Of a stretch of DNA of 64,000 bases, positions 17,564 to 26,512 are shown one piece after another. The notes below the pieces were generated by a model, which did not search any database, had not been told where the DNA came from, and saw only the letters and a program-made list of their open reading frames with translations. Origin of the DNA: an uncultured Pseudomonadales bacterium (GTDB lineage Bacteria > Pseudomonadota > Gammaproteobacteria > Pseudomonadales > Azotimanducaceae); contig OX638346.1 in the NCBI GenBank assembly GCA_951813515.1, positions 62,001-126,000 on the forward strand, given 5' to 3'. The position numbers and the translations under genes are program-made. Position 1 is the stretch's first letter; each line of letters starts with the position of its first letter.

Positions 17564-20062
17564 ATGCCCTCAACACGGGACAGTCTCGCGAGTTACCGGC
17601 GCAAGCGGGCCGCCGGATCCACGCCCGAGCCCTTCGCCGACCGCATCGTCCGCACGTCCGCCGCAGGCTTGCGCCGGTCTTTTGTCGTCCAGCAGCATGA
17701 CGCCACCCGCCTGCACTGGGACTTTCGACTGGAGATAGACGGGGTCTTGCGCTCCTGGGCCGTGCCGAAAGGCCCATCCCCGAACCCCGAGGACAAGCGG
17801 TTCGCGGCGCTGGTGGAGGACCACCCCCTCGACTATGCCGACTTCGAGGGTCGCATACCGGACGGCAACTACGGCGCGGGCTATGTCATCGTCTGGGACT
17901 GCGGCACCTACGTCGAACTGTCACCATTCGACGCCGGCTTCGAAGAGGGCAAGCTACTGTTCGAGCTCAACGGCCACAAGCTGCGGGGCCGATGGACCCT
18001 GGTTCGCATGAAAGGCCGCAGCGCGACGGGTCGGCAAGGGGCGGGAAGGGAATGGCTCCTCATCAAGGAGCGGGACCAATGGGCGGGAGCGGCCCCGCCG
18101 CACGACGATTCCGTGTATTCCGGTCTTACGCTCAAGGACATGCAGGATCCGCGCAGGCTTTCCCGACGATTGGCACGGCGGCTGAACAACCTGGAGCCGC
18201 GGCCCCCCAAGTCCGGCGCGTTGGACATCAAGCCGATGCTGGCACGCCCCGGCGAAGCCTTCGACCGGGAGGGCTGGATCTTCGAGATCAAATACGACGG
18301 CTATCGGCTGCTAATCGAGAAGTCCGGGAGCGCAGTCTCGCTCCGATCACGCACCGGAAAGGACCTCACGGCTAGCTTTCCCGAAATCGCCAGGGCTGCC
18401 GAACGTCTTCCCTACGCGCAGTTCCTCATCGATGGGGAGGCGGTTGTGCTGGATGAACAAGGCATGCCTAGTTTCTCGCTCCTGCAGCACCGTGGACGCG
18501 CGGCCCAGGGAGTTCCCGGCGCGGGCACTTCGGCAGATCTTTCCGCTATCCACTACGCGTTCGACCTGCCGCAAGCCCTTGACCGCGACCTCCGGGAAGT
18601 ACCCCTGGTCAAACGCAAGGCGTTGCTTCGGGCCATGCTTCCGTCGGCCGGCCCGATTCGATACTCGGACCATATCGAGGAGTCTGGAATCAATGCCTAC
18701 CGGTCGATGCGCAAACTCGGCATCGAGGGCGTGGTGGGCAAACGCGCCGATAGCCCGTATCGGAGCGGGCGGTTCCACGACTGGATCAAGGTTCGGGGCG
18801 TGCGCACCGGCGATTTCGTCGTCGCCGGCTGGGCGCCGAACAAATCCAACGCAAACGACGTCGGCGCACTGGCCCTGGCGGAGTTCCGCAACGACCGCCT
18901 CACGTTCTGCGGACGATTGGGGTCCGGTTTGAGCGGAACCGTGCGGGAAACGCTCATGCAGCGCCTGAAGGCCCTCGGGCCAGGCGATGCGCTCGACGCC
19001 GATCCCGAGATTCGTTGGGTGAGGCCAGCGCTCGTCTGCGAGGTTGCGTACAAGGAGTACACGCGCGATGGGCGATTGCGCCAGCCCTCCTTCCAACGGC
19101 TTCGGGACGACAAGCCGCCGCGCGAATGCACGAGCGCCTACGATGATCCGAATCCGGCGCGTCTCCAGGCGGCGCCGCGACGCGAAGTGATCGTCACCAA
19201 TCCAGACAAGGTGTTCTTCCCCGAGAAGGGTCTCACCAAGAATGATCTCGTGTCCTATTACGAACGCGTGGCGGAGTGGATGCTGCCCTACCTCAGGAAT
19301 CGACCCTTGGTTCTCACGCGATTCCCGGACGGCATCTACGGCAAGTCCTTCTACCAGCGCGACGCACCCGACTTCGTGCCGGACTGGGTCAAGCGGACAT
19401 CGTTGTGGACACAGGCCGAGGATCGAGACATCAACTACTTCATGGTGGACGACGCCGCGGCATTGAAATACCTGGCCAACATGGGCGCCATACCGGTGCA
19501 TGTATGGCATAGCCGCATCGACAGTCTGGAACGACCCGACTGGTGCGTGCTCGACCTGGATCCCAAAGAGGCGCCGTTCGAGGATGTGATCGAGGTCGCC
19601 AGGGAAATCCGCGACCTGCTGGAGGAGATCGAACTGCCGGGCTACCTCAAGACCAGCGGGGCCAGCGGACTGCACATCATGCTACCCATGGCGCGCCACC
19701 TTACCCACGATCAGTCCCGTTCCTTCGGCGAATTGCTCGCCCGCGTGATAGTGGCGCGACGGCCCGACATATGCACGGTCGTCCGGGCCGTGCGCAAACG
19801 CAGCAGCAAGGTCTACATCGACTACATGCAGAATCGCCATGGCCAACTCATCGCCGCACCGTTTTCCGCCCGCGCCGAAGCCGCCGCTTCCGTGTCGATG
19901 CCCCTCAAGTGGTCGGAACTCAACGGCAGGCTCAAGAACGCCAACTACCACATCGAAAACGCGCTGCGCCGATTGAAGCGCGCCGGCGACCCGATGCGCG
20001 ACCTGCTGACGGACGAACCCGACCTTGAGCGTAGCCTGTCCCGCCTCGCCGAACTGGTCTAG
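17564..20062 (+). CDS. ligD: DNA ligase D, multifunctional end-joining ligase/polymerase
   Basis: An 832-aa protein with all three domains in the order phosphoesterase, ligase, polymerase, as in the Pseudomonas enzyme. The PE domain (about 1-180) has HDATRLHWDFRLE and HPLDYADFEGRIPDGNYGAG. The ATP-dependent ligase (about 225-520) has catalytic K243 in EIKYDGYR and motif IV-like EGVVGKRADSPY. The primase-like polymerase (about 545-832) has VTNPDKVFFPEKGLTKNDL and the metal motif LDLDP. With Ku it repairs double-strand breaks, trimming, filling and sealing ends. All key motifs look intact. The start is the ATG immediately across the short ku-ligD gap. Confidence 0.95.
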   Translation: MPSTRDSLASYRRKRAAGSTPEPFADRIVRTSAAGLRRSFVVQQHDATRLHWDFRLEIDGVLRSWAVPKGPSPNPEDKRFAALVEDHPLDYADFEGRIPDGNYGAGYVIVWDCGTYVELSPFDAGFEEGKLLFELNGHKLRGRWTLVRMKGRSATGRQGAGREWLLIKERDQWAGAAPPHDDSVYSGLTLKDMQDPRRLSRRLARRLNNLEPRPPKSGALDIKPMLARPGEAFDREGWIFEIKYDGYRLLIEKSGSAVSLRSRTGKDLTASFPEIARAAERLPYAQFLIDGEAVVLDEQGMPSFSLLQHRGRAAQGVPGAGTSADLSAIHYAFDLPQALDRDLREVPLVKRKALLRAMLPSAGPIRYSDHIEESGINAYRSMRKLGIEGVVGKRADSPYRSGRFHDWIKVRGVRTGDFVVAGWAPNKSNANDVGALALAEFRNDRLTFCGRLGSGLSGTVRETLMQRLKALGPGDALDADPEIRWVRPALVCEVAYKEYTRDGRLRQPSFQRLRDDKPPRECTSAYDDPNPARLQAAPRREVIVTNPDKVFFPEKGLTKNDLVSYYERVAEWMLPYLRNRPLVLTRFPDGIYGKSFYQRDAPDFVPDWVKRTSLWTQAEDRDINYFMVDDAAALKYLANMGAIPVHVWHSRIDSLERPDWCVLDLDPKEAPFEDVIEVAREIRDLLEEIELPGYLKTSGASGLHIMLPMARHLTHDQSRSFGELLARVIVARRPDICTVVRAVRKRSSKVYIDYMQNRHGQLIAAPFSARAEAAASVSMPLKWSELNGRLKNANYHIENALRRLKRAGDPMRDLLTDEPDLERSLSRLAELV

Positions 20063-20152
20063 TGGCATCTCGGCCAAGGGCACCGCGAAGTCTTGACCAC
20101 GCAACGCCGCTTCGACTACTTTGTGTGTGATTCATTGTGTGGCAGGTAACAC

Positions 20153-20353
20153 ATGGCGACGAACTTGGCGATAGACCCGGCGCTACTCGACAGGGCGCTC
20201 GAAGTCGGTGGCGAGAAGACAAAAAGGGCGACTGTCAACCGCGCCTTGCGGGAGTTCGTCGCCCGGCGGGAGCAGGAACGCATACTGGAGCTTTTCGGTA
20301 AGCTCGACTGGGACGAGGAATTCGACTACAAGCACGAGCGACATCGCAGGTGA
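20153..20353 (+). CDS. vapB: VapB-type antitoxin (type II toxin-antitoxin)
   Basis: A 66-aa protein with the short ribbon-helix-helix fold of VapB antitoxins (LAIDPALLDRALEVGGEKTKRATVNRALREFV) and a C-terminal acidic/aromatic toxin-binding tail (LFGKLDWDEEFDY). It overlaps the PIN toxin gene (GTGA). Just before the start lies gtgt-ggcaggta-acac, a small dyad overlapping the ribosome-binding site, which could serve autoregulation. It is unlike the antitoxin at 11.1 kb beyond the general fold. Confidence 0.88.
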   Translation: MATNLAIDPALLDRALEVGGEKTKRATVNRALREFVARREQERILELFGKLDWDEEFDYKHERHRR

Positions 20354-20757
20354 CGTTGTTTGTGGATACCAGCGTGTGGTCCCTGGCGCTACGGCGGGAT
20401 TCGGCGCCCGAAGGACCAGAGGTCGGGCGTCTAAGGGAGGCGCTCGGTGGCGGCGAGATGATCTACACGACCGGCGTGGTCTTGCAGGAGTTGTTGCAGG
20501 GCTTTCACGGGCCAAGAGCGAGGACGCGAATCATCGAACGATTCGCAGCCCTCGCCATGATCACACCAGTCCGCGAGGACTACATTGACGCCGCCAGATT
20601 ACGCAACGATTGCCGCCGCCATGGCATTCAGGCAGGAACTATCGATGCGTTGCTCGCCGAGATCTGCGTTCGCCACAGGCTGGTAATGTTGTCGACGGAC
20701 CAGGACTTCAGGCATATGGCCGCACGGACAAAGCTCGTACTCTGGTCCGCCCCTTGA
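20350..20757 (+). CDS. vapC: VapC-type PIN-domain ribonuclease toxin
   Basis: A 135-aa PIN-domain protein. The first catalytic Asp is in FVDTSVWSLAL; later acidic residues are in DYIDAARLRNDCRRHGIQAGTIDALLAEI and LSTDQDFRHMA, the standard four-acid pocket. The start codon is a GTG that overlaps the vapB stop, so translation is coupled. It is predicted to cleave RNA when freed from VapB. It follows ligD on the same strand but is separated by 90 bp plus the antitoxin, so I infer no link to end joining. Confidence 0.9.
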   Translation: MTLFVDTSVWSLALRRDSAPEGPEVGRLREALGGGEMIYTTGVVLQELLQGFHGPRARTRIIERFAALAMITPVREDYIDAARLRNDCRRHGIQAGTIDALLAEICVRHRLVMLSTDQDFRHMAARTKLVLWSAP

Positions 20758-20792
20758 ACCGGCCCGCACATTGCCCGAGCCGGATGTAGAAA

Positions 20793-20817
20793 TATTGAAT
20801 ATCTATGATTTTCAATA
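20793..20817. terminator. AT-rich inverted repeat between vapC and the aldo/keto reductase gene
   Basis: The arms tattgaa and ttcaata (7 bp, perfect) flank an 11-bp spacer inside an AT-rich island of about 40 bp, which stands out in this GC-rich window. It lies 36 bp after the vapC stop and before a convergent gene. It may be a bidirectional terminator, but the stem is weak and lacks a clear T run. A protein-binding site is the alternative. Confidence 0.35.
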
Positions 20818-20924
20818 GGTAATTTACGTCCTTGGGGAATGATGCCGGGAACAAACTGCGCCGGCCGGATGCGCCCTATCGCATCCGAGCGCGATCCACA
20901 ATCGCGGTCGGCGTCACCCGAAAG

Positions 20925-21923
20925 CTACGCAACGACCTCTCGCGCGAGCCCCGCTTCGGCCAGGTCGTCCCACAGGGTATCGGGTATGTCGCGCGCGACG
21001 AGATCGAGATTGGTGTCCAACTCGTCCATGGCCCGGACGCCGGGGATCACCGCCGCCACGGCGGCGTGGCGTAGCGGGTACTGCAACGCCGCTGCACGGG
21101 GGTCCACACCATGGGCCTCGCACATGCGCCGGATGGCCTGGGCTTTCTGCCACAGGTGATCGGGCGCCGGCTTGTAGTCATAGGTTGCCTGTCGACGATC
21201 ATCGGTAGCGAGAAGGCCAGAGTTGTAAGGCCCGCCAATGATGATCGAGACGTTCCTCTCGACGCACTTCGGCAGGAACGTGTCCAGGGGTTCCTGTTCG
21301 AGCAGCGTGAAACGACCGGCGAGCAGAAAGCAATCGACATCCATCATGTCCATCACGCGGCTGCAGACCTGCCATTCATTGACGCCAAGCCCGATGGCAC
21401 GCACGACGCCCTGCTCCCGAAGCTCGCGCAATGCAGGCAGCGCGCCCCGCCGGGCCGTTTCGAATATACCCGGCTGCGCATCGCCGTGTGTCCAGGTGTC
21501 GATGTCGTGACAGAGCAGGATGTCGATGCGGTCGAGGCCCAGACGATCAAGGCTCGCTTCCATCGAGCGCCGGACGGCATCGAAGGAGTAGTCATAGCGT
21601 ATGGCGAAAGGCTCATTGTCGCGCGCACGCGCGACGCGTTCGCCGTGTTCCCGGGCAACAAGCAGGCGTCCGACCTTGGTCGACAGGACGAAGGAGTCCC
21701 GGGGCAACTGCCGTAGCAGGCGACCGACCCGCTTCTCGCTCAGGCCGTGTCCGTAGAGTGGCGCGGTGTCAAAGTAGCACACGCCTCCGTCCGCCGCGCG
21801 GCGCACGATCGCGGCTGCCTCGTCGTCGGTGATGAGATCGCCCACCAAGCCCAGCGGCGCGCCACCGAAACCGAGTTCCGTCACGGCGATGTCGGTCGTG
21901 CCGATGTTTCGCGTCGCGATCAT
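20925..21923 (-). CDS. Aldo/keto reductase, sugar (aldose) dehydrogenase-like
   Basis: A 332-aa (beta/alpha)8 aldo/keto reductase. The catalytic tetrad is visible: Asp and Tyr in CYFDTAPLYGHGLSEKRVG, Lys in LSTKVGRLL and His in ILLCHDIDTW. The NADP-binding C-terminal part includes AALQYPLRHAAVAAVIPGVRAMDEL. The overall pattern resembles the D-threo-aldose 1-dehydrogenase / L-fucose dehydrogenase branch, which oxidises the aldehyde carbon of sugars. It is not in an obvious operon, and is flanked by a VapBC module and a protease gene. Confidence 0.88.
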   Translation of the reverse strand: MIATRNIGTTDIAVTELGFGGAPLGLVGDLITDDEAAAIVRRAADGGVCYFDTAPLYGHGLSEKRVGRLLRQLPRDSFVLSTKVGRLLVAREHGERVARARDNEPFAIRYDYSFDAVRRSMEASLDRLGLDRIDILLCHDIDTWTHGDAQPGIFETARRGALPALRELREQGVVRAIGLGVNEWQVCSRVMDMMDVDCFLLAGRFTLLEQEPLDTFLPKCVERNVSIIIGGPYNSGLLATDDRRQATYDYKPAPDHLWQKAQAIRRMCEAHGVDPRAAALQYPLRHAAVAAVIPGVRAMDELDTNLDLVARDIPDTLWDDLAEAGLAREVVA

Positions 21924-22139
21924 TGAGTCCTCACATCACGCTTGGGCAGGCCTACAGGGCCACGTCGGAATGGAAACAATAGGCGATGGCCATGTTCCGA
22001 GCAATCGCCGGTTCCTGACCCGACAGACATGTCCGACCTTTCGCGGCGTGGACCTCCTACGCTCGTTCAGGCCAAATGCGCGTTTCAACGCATTCGCTCG
22101 AGCGATACCATCCAACCGTTCCCGAGTTCTGGAGTGCTC

Positions 22140-22574
22140 ATGGGCCTCACGACAGCGAAGATCGAGTTGAGAAATCCTCGCCTTCCGGACCTGCCGCCAG
22201 TCATTGTCGATGCCCTCGCGGACACCGGCTCGGACCATGTGTGCATTCCGGAGCACATCCGGCGGCTCCTGGCCCTTGAGCAGGCCGACACGAAGCGGGT
22301 GACGCTCGCCGATGGAACTTCACGCGCCGCACCCTATGTTGGTCCGTTGCAGCTTCGATTCGGCAACCGTACCGGCTTTGCCGGGGCCGTAGTGATCGGC
22401 GATCAGCCACTCCTCGGTGCCATCGCACTGCAGGACATGGACCTGGTGGTCGTGCCAAGGTCACGCGAGGTCGTTGTCAATCCGTTGAGTCCCGATGTCG
22501 CGATCGGCAGCGCGCGGACGACCCGCGGCCGGTTCAGTCGGGCCATCAGCGCGACTTCAGCGTTTCCTCGATAA
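22140..22574 (+). CDS. Small retropepsin-like (clan AA) aspartic protease
   Basis: A 144-aa protein with the single active-site loop ALADTGSDHVCIP (D28-T29-G30-S31) and a following TLADGTSRAAPYVGPLQL flap-like strand. A hydrophobic ILG-like segment (GDQPLLGAIALQDMDLVV) completes the fold. As a one-domain pepsin it should act as a dimer. The start is ATG 22140 with GGAG 7 nt upstream; the longer open frame upstream has no ribosome-binding site. Its last 29 bp overlap the 3' end of a convergent gene. Its substrate and location are unknown, and no signal peptide is seen. Confidence 0.7.
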   Translation: MGLTTAKIELRNPRLPDLPPVIVDALADTGSDHVCIPEHIRRLLALEQADTKRVTLADGTSRAAPYVGPLQLRFGNRTGFAGAVVIGDQPLLGAIALQDMDLVVVPRSREVVVNPLSPDVAIGSARTTRGRFSRAISATSAFPR

Positions 22575-23010
22575 ACGCAATCTGTTCCTCGGTGACGGGT
22601 TCGAACTGCGGGATCACGCACCGCGGTCCCCAGGGACCGCCGAAGCCCACATCGTAGCGTCCCTGGATCGTATCGTTCGCGCAGATCTGCATGGAGCGGC
22701 GCTCTATGCGAGTAACGCCGTTCCTCCTTAGTCCCGGACAACGGCGTTCGAACTGCACGACATACTTCTTGCCGCCGCGCAAATGAAACACGACCATCTG
22801 GTCGCTCAGGACCTCGGTGCGATCAATACGCCCCGCCACGATGCAACGTTTGGGTTCGTCGTAGGCTGTCTCGTCGGGTCCCGCCAGGATCTCCGCAATC
22901 ACCGCGTCCAGATCCTGCTCCGGCTCCGACGCATCACCGGCCGCGCAGACCCCATGCAGCATGAGGGTGGCCACGATGGCAGCGAAGCGCCATGGTCTCC
23001 TGCGGTTCAC
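22546..23010 (-). CDS. Exported DUF6491-like protein
   Basis: A 154-aa secreted protein. The signal peptide (FAAIVATLMLHGVCAAG) is followed by an acidic linker and a small domain. That domain has the pattern KRCIVAGRIDRTEVLSDQMVVFHLRGGKKYVVQFERRCPGL and two further Cys (QICANDTI; RCVIPQFEPVTEEQ). This matches the layout of the proteobacterial DUF6491 family of unknown function. The GTG start overlaps the stop of the paralogue upstream (GTGA), so the pair is co-translated. It converges with, and overlaps by 29 bp, the aspartic protease gene. Confidence 0.7.
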   Translation of the reverse strand: MNRRRPWRFAAIVATLMLHGVCAAGDASEPEQDLDAVIAEILAGPDETAYDEPKRCIVAGRIDRTEVLSDQMVVFHLRGGKKYVVQFERRCPGLRRNGVTRIERRSMQICANDTIQGRYDVGFGGPWGPRCVIPQFEPVTEEQIAFIEETLKSR

Positions 23011-23477
23011 GAGTCGGAATCCGCACCGACACCCCGCGCGGCGCGCAGGCTCTCGACCTGTCCCTCATCGATTTTCTCGAATTTGCCCAATATGCAGTTC
23101 ATGGAGTCGTCGAACCCCGACCGGGACCGGCCACGGAAACGGTCGCGCTCGCAAACCCGACTTCCGTGCGTCTGAAAGCTGGGGATCATGTCCCACCTCA
23201 GACCGCGACAGCGACCGGACAGCCGATTGAGCCAAATGTTGCCCCTTCGACCATGAAACAGCACGATGCTCTCGTCAACAATCTCAACCGCGTCGAAGCT
23301 GGTGGTGGAAATACAATGTCTGCTGTCCCGATACGCATCCTCATCCAGCGGATTGGCGAGGATCGTTTCAACATCCAGCGGCTGGTCGTCCTCTTTCGCT
23401 TCACCATCGTCGGCGGCGTACCGAGGCGGCGTCAATACCACAACCATTAGTGCGACTATCAGCATCACGTAACGCAT
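23007..23477 (-). CDS. Exported DUF6491-like protein, paralogue of the next gene
   Basis: A 156-aa secreted protein with signal peptide (YVMLIVALMVVVLTPPRYAA). It has the same Cys-spaced domain as its neighbour: RHCISTTSFDAVEIVDESIVLFHGRRGNIWLNRLSGRCRGLR, then RVCERDRF and MNCILGKFEKIDEGQ. ATG 23477 is chosen because AGGAGG directly precedes it. The two products share domain layout and cysteine positions at low identity, an old tandem duplication. The function is unknown; the cysteines suggest disulfides in the periplasm. Confidence 0.7.
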   Translation of the reverse strand: MRYVMLIVALMVVVLTPPRYAADDGEAKEDDQPLDVETILANPLDEDAYRDSRHCISTTSFDAVEIVDESIVLFHGRRGNIWLNRLSGRCRGLRWDMIPSFQTHGSRVCERDRFRGRSRSGFDDSMNCILGKFEKIDEGQVESLRAARGVGADSDS

Positions 23478-23688
23478 GCGCCCTCCTCGCAACCCGCTTC
23501 CGCTGGACTCGGGAAAGACATCCGGGGTGTTTTCCCTTCCATCGAAAGGTCGAACGTACTTGCTGAGGGCGAGTGTACAAGTTCCCGCAGAGAGCGGCTA
23601 CGGATTGCGTCTCCAGCAAATGGACCCAGGCTCGGCATACGGCAGTCCAGCGCGTCAGGCAGCTATTCCCGACAATTTGATCGCCGTT

Positions 23689-25173
23689 TCAGCCAACAGT
23701 TCCGTAGCGCCGTGCCACATGACCGAGAAAGGCGTCAGTGCCAAGCGGGGCGCCCGTCGCCTCGCGAAGGATCTGCATGGTCGTCTTCGCGCTTGCGTGC
23801 GCGTGGACATGGCTTCTGAGCCAACCTGCCAACGGACCGAATTCCCCCTGGCCAACGCCATCGGCAACACCCGCCGGGAGTGCCGCCGCGAACAACTGGG
23901 CCGCCGTGAGCGCGCCCAACGTGTAGGTCGGAAAGTACCCGATCAAGCCCGTGAACCAATGCACGTCCTGCATGCAGCCGTCGCGGTCGTTTCCGGCGGT
24001 GGTGAGACCCAGGTACTCCGTCATCTTCGCGTCCCAGGCATGGGGAATGTCCGTGACGGACATGGAGCCATCGATGAGATCCTGTTCAAGTTCGTAGCGC
24101 AGGATGACATGCAGTGGATACGTGACCTCGTCCGCGTCCACCCTGATGAAACCGCGCGACACGCGGGTCGCGGCGAGGTGCAGGTTCTCCGCTGACCATG
24201 CCGGGTCGTCATTGTCGCCGCCCAGGGACGTGCGCACGATGGGCGCCGCAAACTGCAGGAATTCGAGGCTCCTGCAAACCTGCATCTCCATGAAGAGCGA
24301 CTGGCTTTCATGCAGCGCCATGCCGCCGGAACTTCCCACGGGCTGACGACGCCAGTCGACCGGCAGCCCCTGTTCGTACATCGCGTGACCGGTCTCGTGC
24401 AACACCGCAAACATCGATTCGAGGAAGTCATCCGGGTTGTAGCGCGTCGTGATTCGCGTGTCGTCCGGGTCGCCGCCGCAAAACGGATGATGGCTGGTGT
24501 CCAGTCGGCCCCGATCGAAATCGAATCCCAATCGTCGCATCAGGTTCCGCGCCAACGCCGCCTGTTGCGCGTCGGTAAACGGTCCCGGCATCGGCATCGG
24601 CTCCCGCTGGACGTCGATGGCCGCGTCAATCATCGGCGGCAGCGCCGTTTTCAACTCTTCGAAGATGGGATCGATCACCGATCGACGCATTCCCGGCTCG
24701 TATCCGTCCATCAGGGCGTCATACGGATCCATTCCGAGGGCGGAACCCAAGCATTCCGCCTGCCGCCGGTTGAGTTCAACGACCCGGCTCAAGGGTTCCA
24801 CCATGGCGTTCCAGTCGTTCTCCGCGCGCTTCAGGCGCCATGCCTGTTCGCAACGCGCCGTCGCCCGGCTGAACTCCACCACCAGTTCTTCCGGCAGCGC
24901 CCGCGCCCGGCGCCAGATACGCTGAATCTCGCGGGCGTTGGCGCGCTCCCAATCATCCAGTCCCGTCTCTTCAGCGGCCGCATCGGCCCATTCGCCGACG
25001 CGCCGGTCCGAAATCATGTTGTGCACGACGCCCGCGAGCGTCGCCAGGGCCTCCGCCCGGGCCTCTCCCCCGCCACGAGGCATCATTACCGCCTCGTCCC
25101 AGGACAGCATCGCCTGGGCATGCTGCAGATTGCCGATGCTCGCGAATTGACGGTGCAATGCCCGATAGGTCAT
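23689..25173 (-). CDS. M32-family metallocarboxypeptidase (carboxypeptidase Taq type)
   Basis: A 494-aa zinc carboxypeptidase of usual family length. The HExxH motif is VLHETGHAMYEQGLP (H259, E260, H263), with the downstream MALHESQSLFMEMQVCRSLEF supplying the third zinc ligand. DTSHHPFCGGDPDDTRITTRY is an M32 signature. It trims C-terminal residues from peptides in the cytoplasm, broadly but not at proline. ATG 25173 is used because the family starts MTYRALHRQF; a longer frame to 25230 would overlap the preceding gene. It lies 16 bp after the serine hydrolase gene, so both are likely on one transcript. Confidence 0.93.
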   Translation of the reverse strand: MTYRALHRQFASIGNLQHAQAMLSWDEAVMMPRGGGEARAEALATLAGVVHNMISDRRVGEWADAAAEETGLDDWERANAREIQRIWRRARALPEELVVEFSRATARCEQAWRLKRAENDWNAMVEPLSRVVELNRRQAECLGSALGMDPYDALMDGYEPGMRRSVIDPIFEELKTALPPMIDAAIDVQREPMPMPGPFTDAQQAALARNLMRRLGFDFDRGRLDTSHHPFCGGDPDDTRITTRYNPDDFLESMFAVLHETGHAMYEQGLPVDWRRQPVGSSGGMALHESQSLFMEMQVCRSLEFLQFAAPIVRTSLGGDNDDPAWSAENLHLAATRVSRGFIRVDADEVTYPLHVILRYELEQDLIDGSMSVTDIPHAWDAKMTEYLGLTTAGNDRDGCMQDVHWFTGLIGYFPTYTLGALTAAQLFAAALPAGVADGVGQGEFGPLAGWLRSHVHAHASAKTTMQILREATGAPLGTDAFLGHVARRYGTVG

Positions 25174-25189
25174 GGAATCCCGCTCGGGG

Positions 25190-26377
25190 TCACCGCAGGC
25201 GATCCACGGCGCGAACCGCTGCCCCCGCAAGTCGGGGCAAGCGAGTGTAGGCGCTGGTCGAACCGGCTCCGCTGTTCACGATCATCGCCACCGCGAGGTT
25301 GCGCGACGGATCGCAGAACGCCCCGCTACTCCCGTAGCCGTAATGGCCGAATGCGGCGGGTACTCGGGTACCGAGAACGAGTGCCCGGTGATATCCCAAC
25401 CGCCACTGCATCGGCACGAACAGCACCTTGTCGCGCCCTCGATTCTGCACTCGACCGATCTCGGATATGGTTGCGCGCGACAACAGGCGCACGCCATCGA
25501 GTTCGCCGCCGTTTGCAATCATGGCGTACATTTTCGCCAATGACCGTGCGGTGAAGTGACCGTTGGCGGCCGGTATCACAGCGGCGGCCACGGCGTCGTC
25601 GTTCCAGTCGAAGGGTTCCGAGAAGGGCATCATCGAAGCTCGAAACTCCGGCAATTCGATACCGACGGAGGTGAGGGCCGCTTCGACACGTTCCCTCACC
25701 GTCGCGCGCCAGTCGTCGGTCGACGGGCTCGGCGGCTCCACCGGCACATCGAGCAATGTCGCCCGGCGCGCCATCTCCTCTTCTGGCAAGCCTATGAACA
25801 CATCCTTGAGATCGAGCGGGTCGACCAGTTCTTCCCGCAGCACGCGCTGAAACGGCCGCTTCGAGACAGCCTCGATCAAACCGCCGATCAGCCAGCCGTA
25901 TGTCAGTGCGTGATAGGCACTCACGGCGCCCGGCGCGTGGACGGGCGCGGCATTGGCGACAACACCCTTCATGTGCTCCCAATCGAGCATCTCGACGGGG
26001 CGTTCGACCATGTCCGCAATTCGATAGAGGCCTCCTTCGTGACAAAGCAGTTGCCGCACGGTTATGGCGTCCTTGCCATGCACGCCAAACTCGGGCCAAT
26101 GTCGCGCAACGGGGTCGTCATAGGCCAGGCGGCCCTGGTCAACGAGGATATGCAGCAACGTTGAGGCCACACCCTTGGTGGTGGAGAACGACAGGCAGAG
26201 GGTGTCCTCGCGCCAGGGACTGCCCTCTTCATCCCGCGTGCCGCCCCAGAGGTCGACCACGCAACGTCCCCGATGGTAGACGCAGACCGCGGCACCGCCT
26301 TGGCCTGTCCTGGGAATCGCCCGTCGCAGCGACGACGCGACCTCCGCGTAATCCGGATGGACTGTTCCTTCCAGCAT
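25190..26377 (-). CDS. Serine hydrolase, class C beta-lactamase / EstB esterase family
   Basis: A 395-aa penicillin-binding-protein-like hydrolase. The catalytic S65-x-x-K68 is in LSFSTTKGV. The Tyr motif is in SAYHALTYGWLIGG, and the C-terminal GHYGYGSSGAFCDPSRNLAV replaces the KTG box with the HxG-type segment seen in EstB-like esterases. No signal peptide is present, so it is probably a cytoplasmic esterase or amidase rather than a resistance lactamase. ATG 26377 is chosen because the domain begins there; upstream frame to 26512 looks non-coding. It is followed by the M32 peptidase gene. Confidence 0.87.
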   Translation of the reverse strand: MLEGTVHPDYAEVASSLRRAIPRTGQGGAAVCVYHRGRCVVDLWGGTRDEEGSPWREDTLCLSFSTTKGVASTLLHILVDQGRLAYDDPVARHWPEFGVHGKDAITVRQLLCHEGGLYRIADMVERPVEMLDWEHMKGVVANAAPVHAPGAVSAYHALTYGWLIGGLIEAVSKRPFQRVLREELVDPLDLKDVFIGLPEEEMARRATLLDVPVEPPSPSTDDWRATVRERVEAALTSVGIELPEFRASMMPFSEPFDWNDDAVAAAVIPAANGHFTARSLAKMYAMIANGGELDGVRLLSRATISEIGRVQNRGRDKVLFVPMQWRLGYHRALVLGTRVPAAFGHYGYGSSGAFCDPSRNLAVAMIVNSGAGSTSAYTRLPRLAGAAVRAVDRLR

Positions 26378-26512
26378 GGCACCTGTTCCAATCCTTGCGC
26401 GGCGAAGTTTCCCATGGAAAGCGCCCAAAGTCGCGCGGGAAGCACGGTCCCGTGATTCCCGATAGGGCATAATTCGCAACGCCGATTGTTTCCCTGCCTG
26501 AACTCCCCGCAC

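Noticed and set aside
20832..20925. Possible coding remnant between the AT-rich repeat and the aldo/keto reductase
   Set aside because: No frame resembles a known family and codon use is not convincing.
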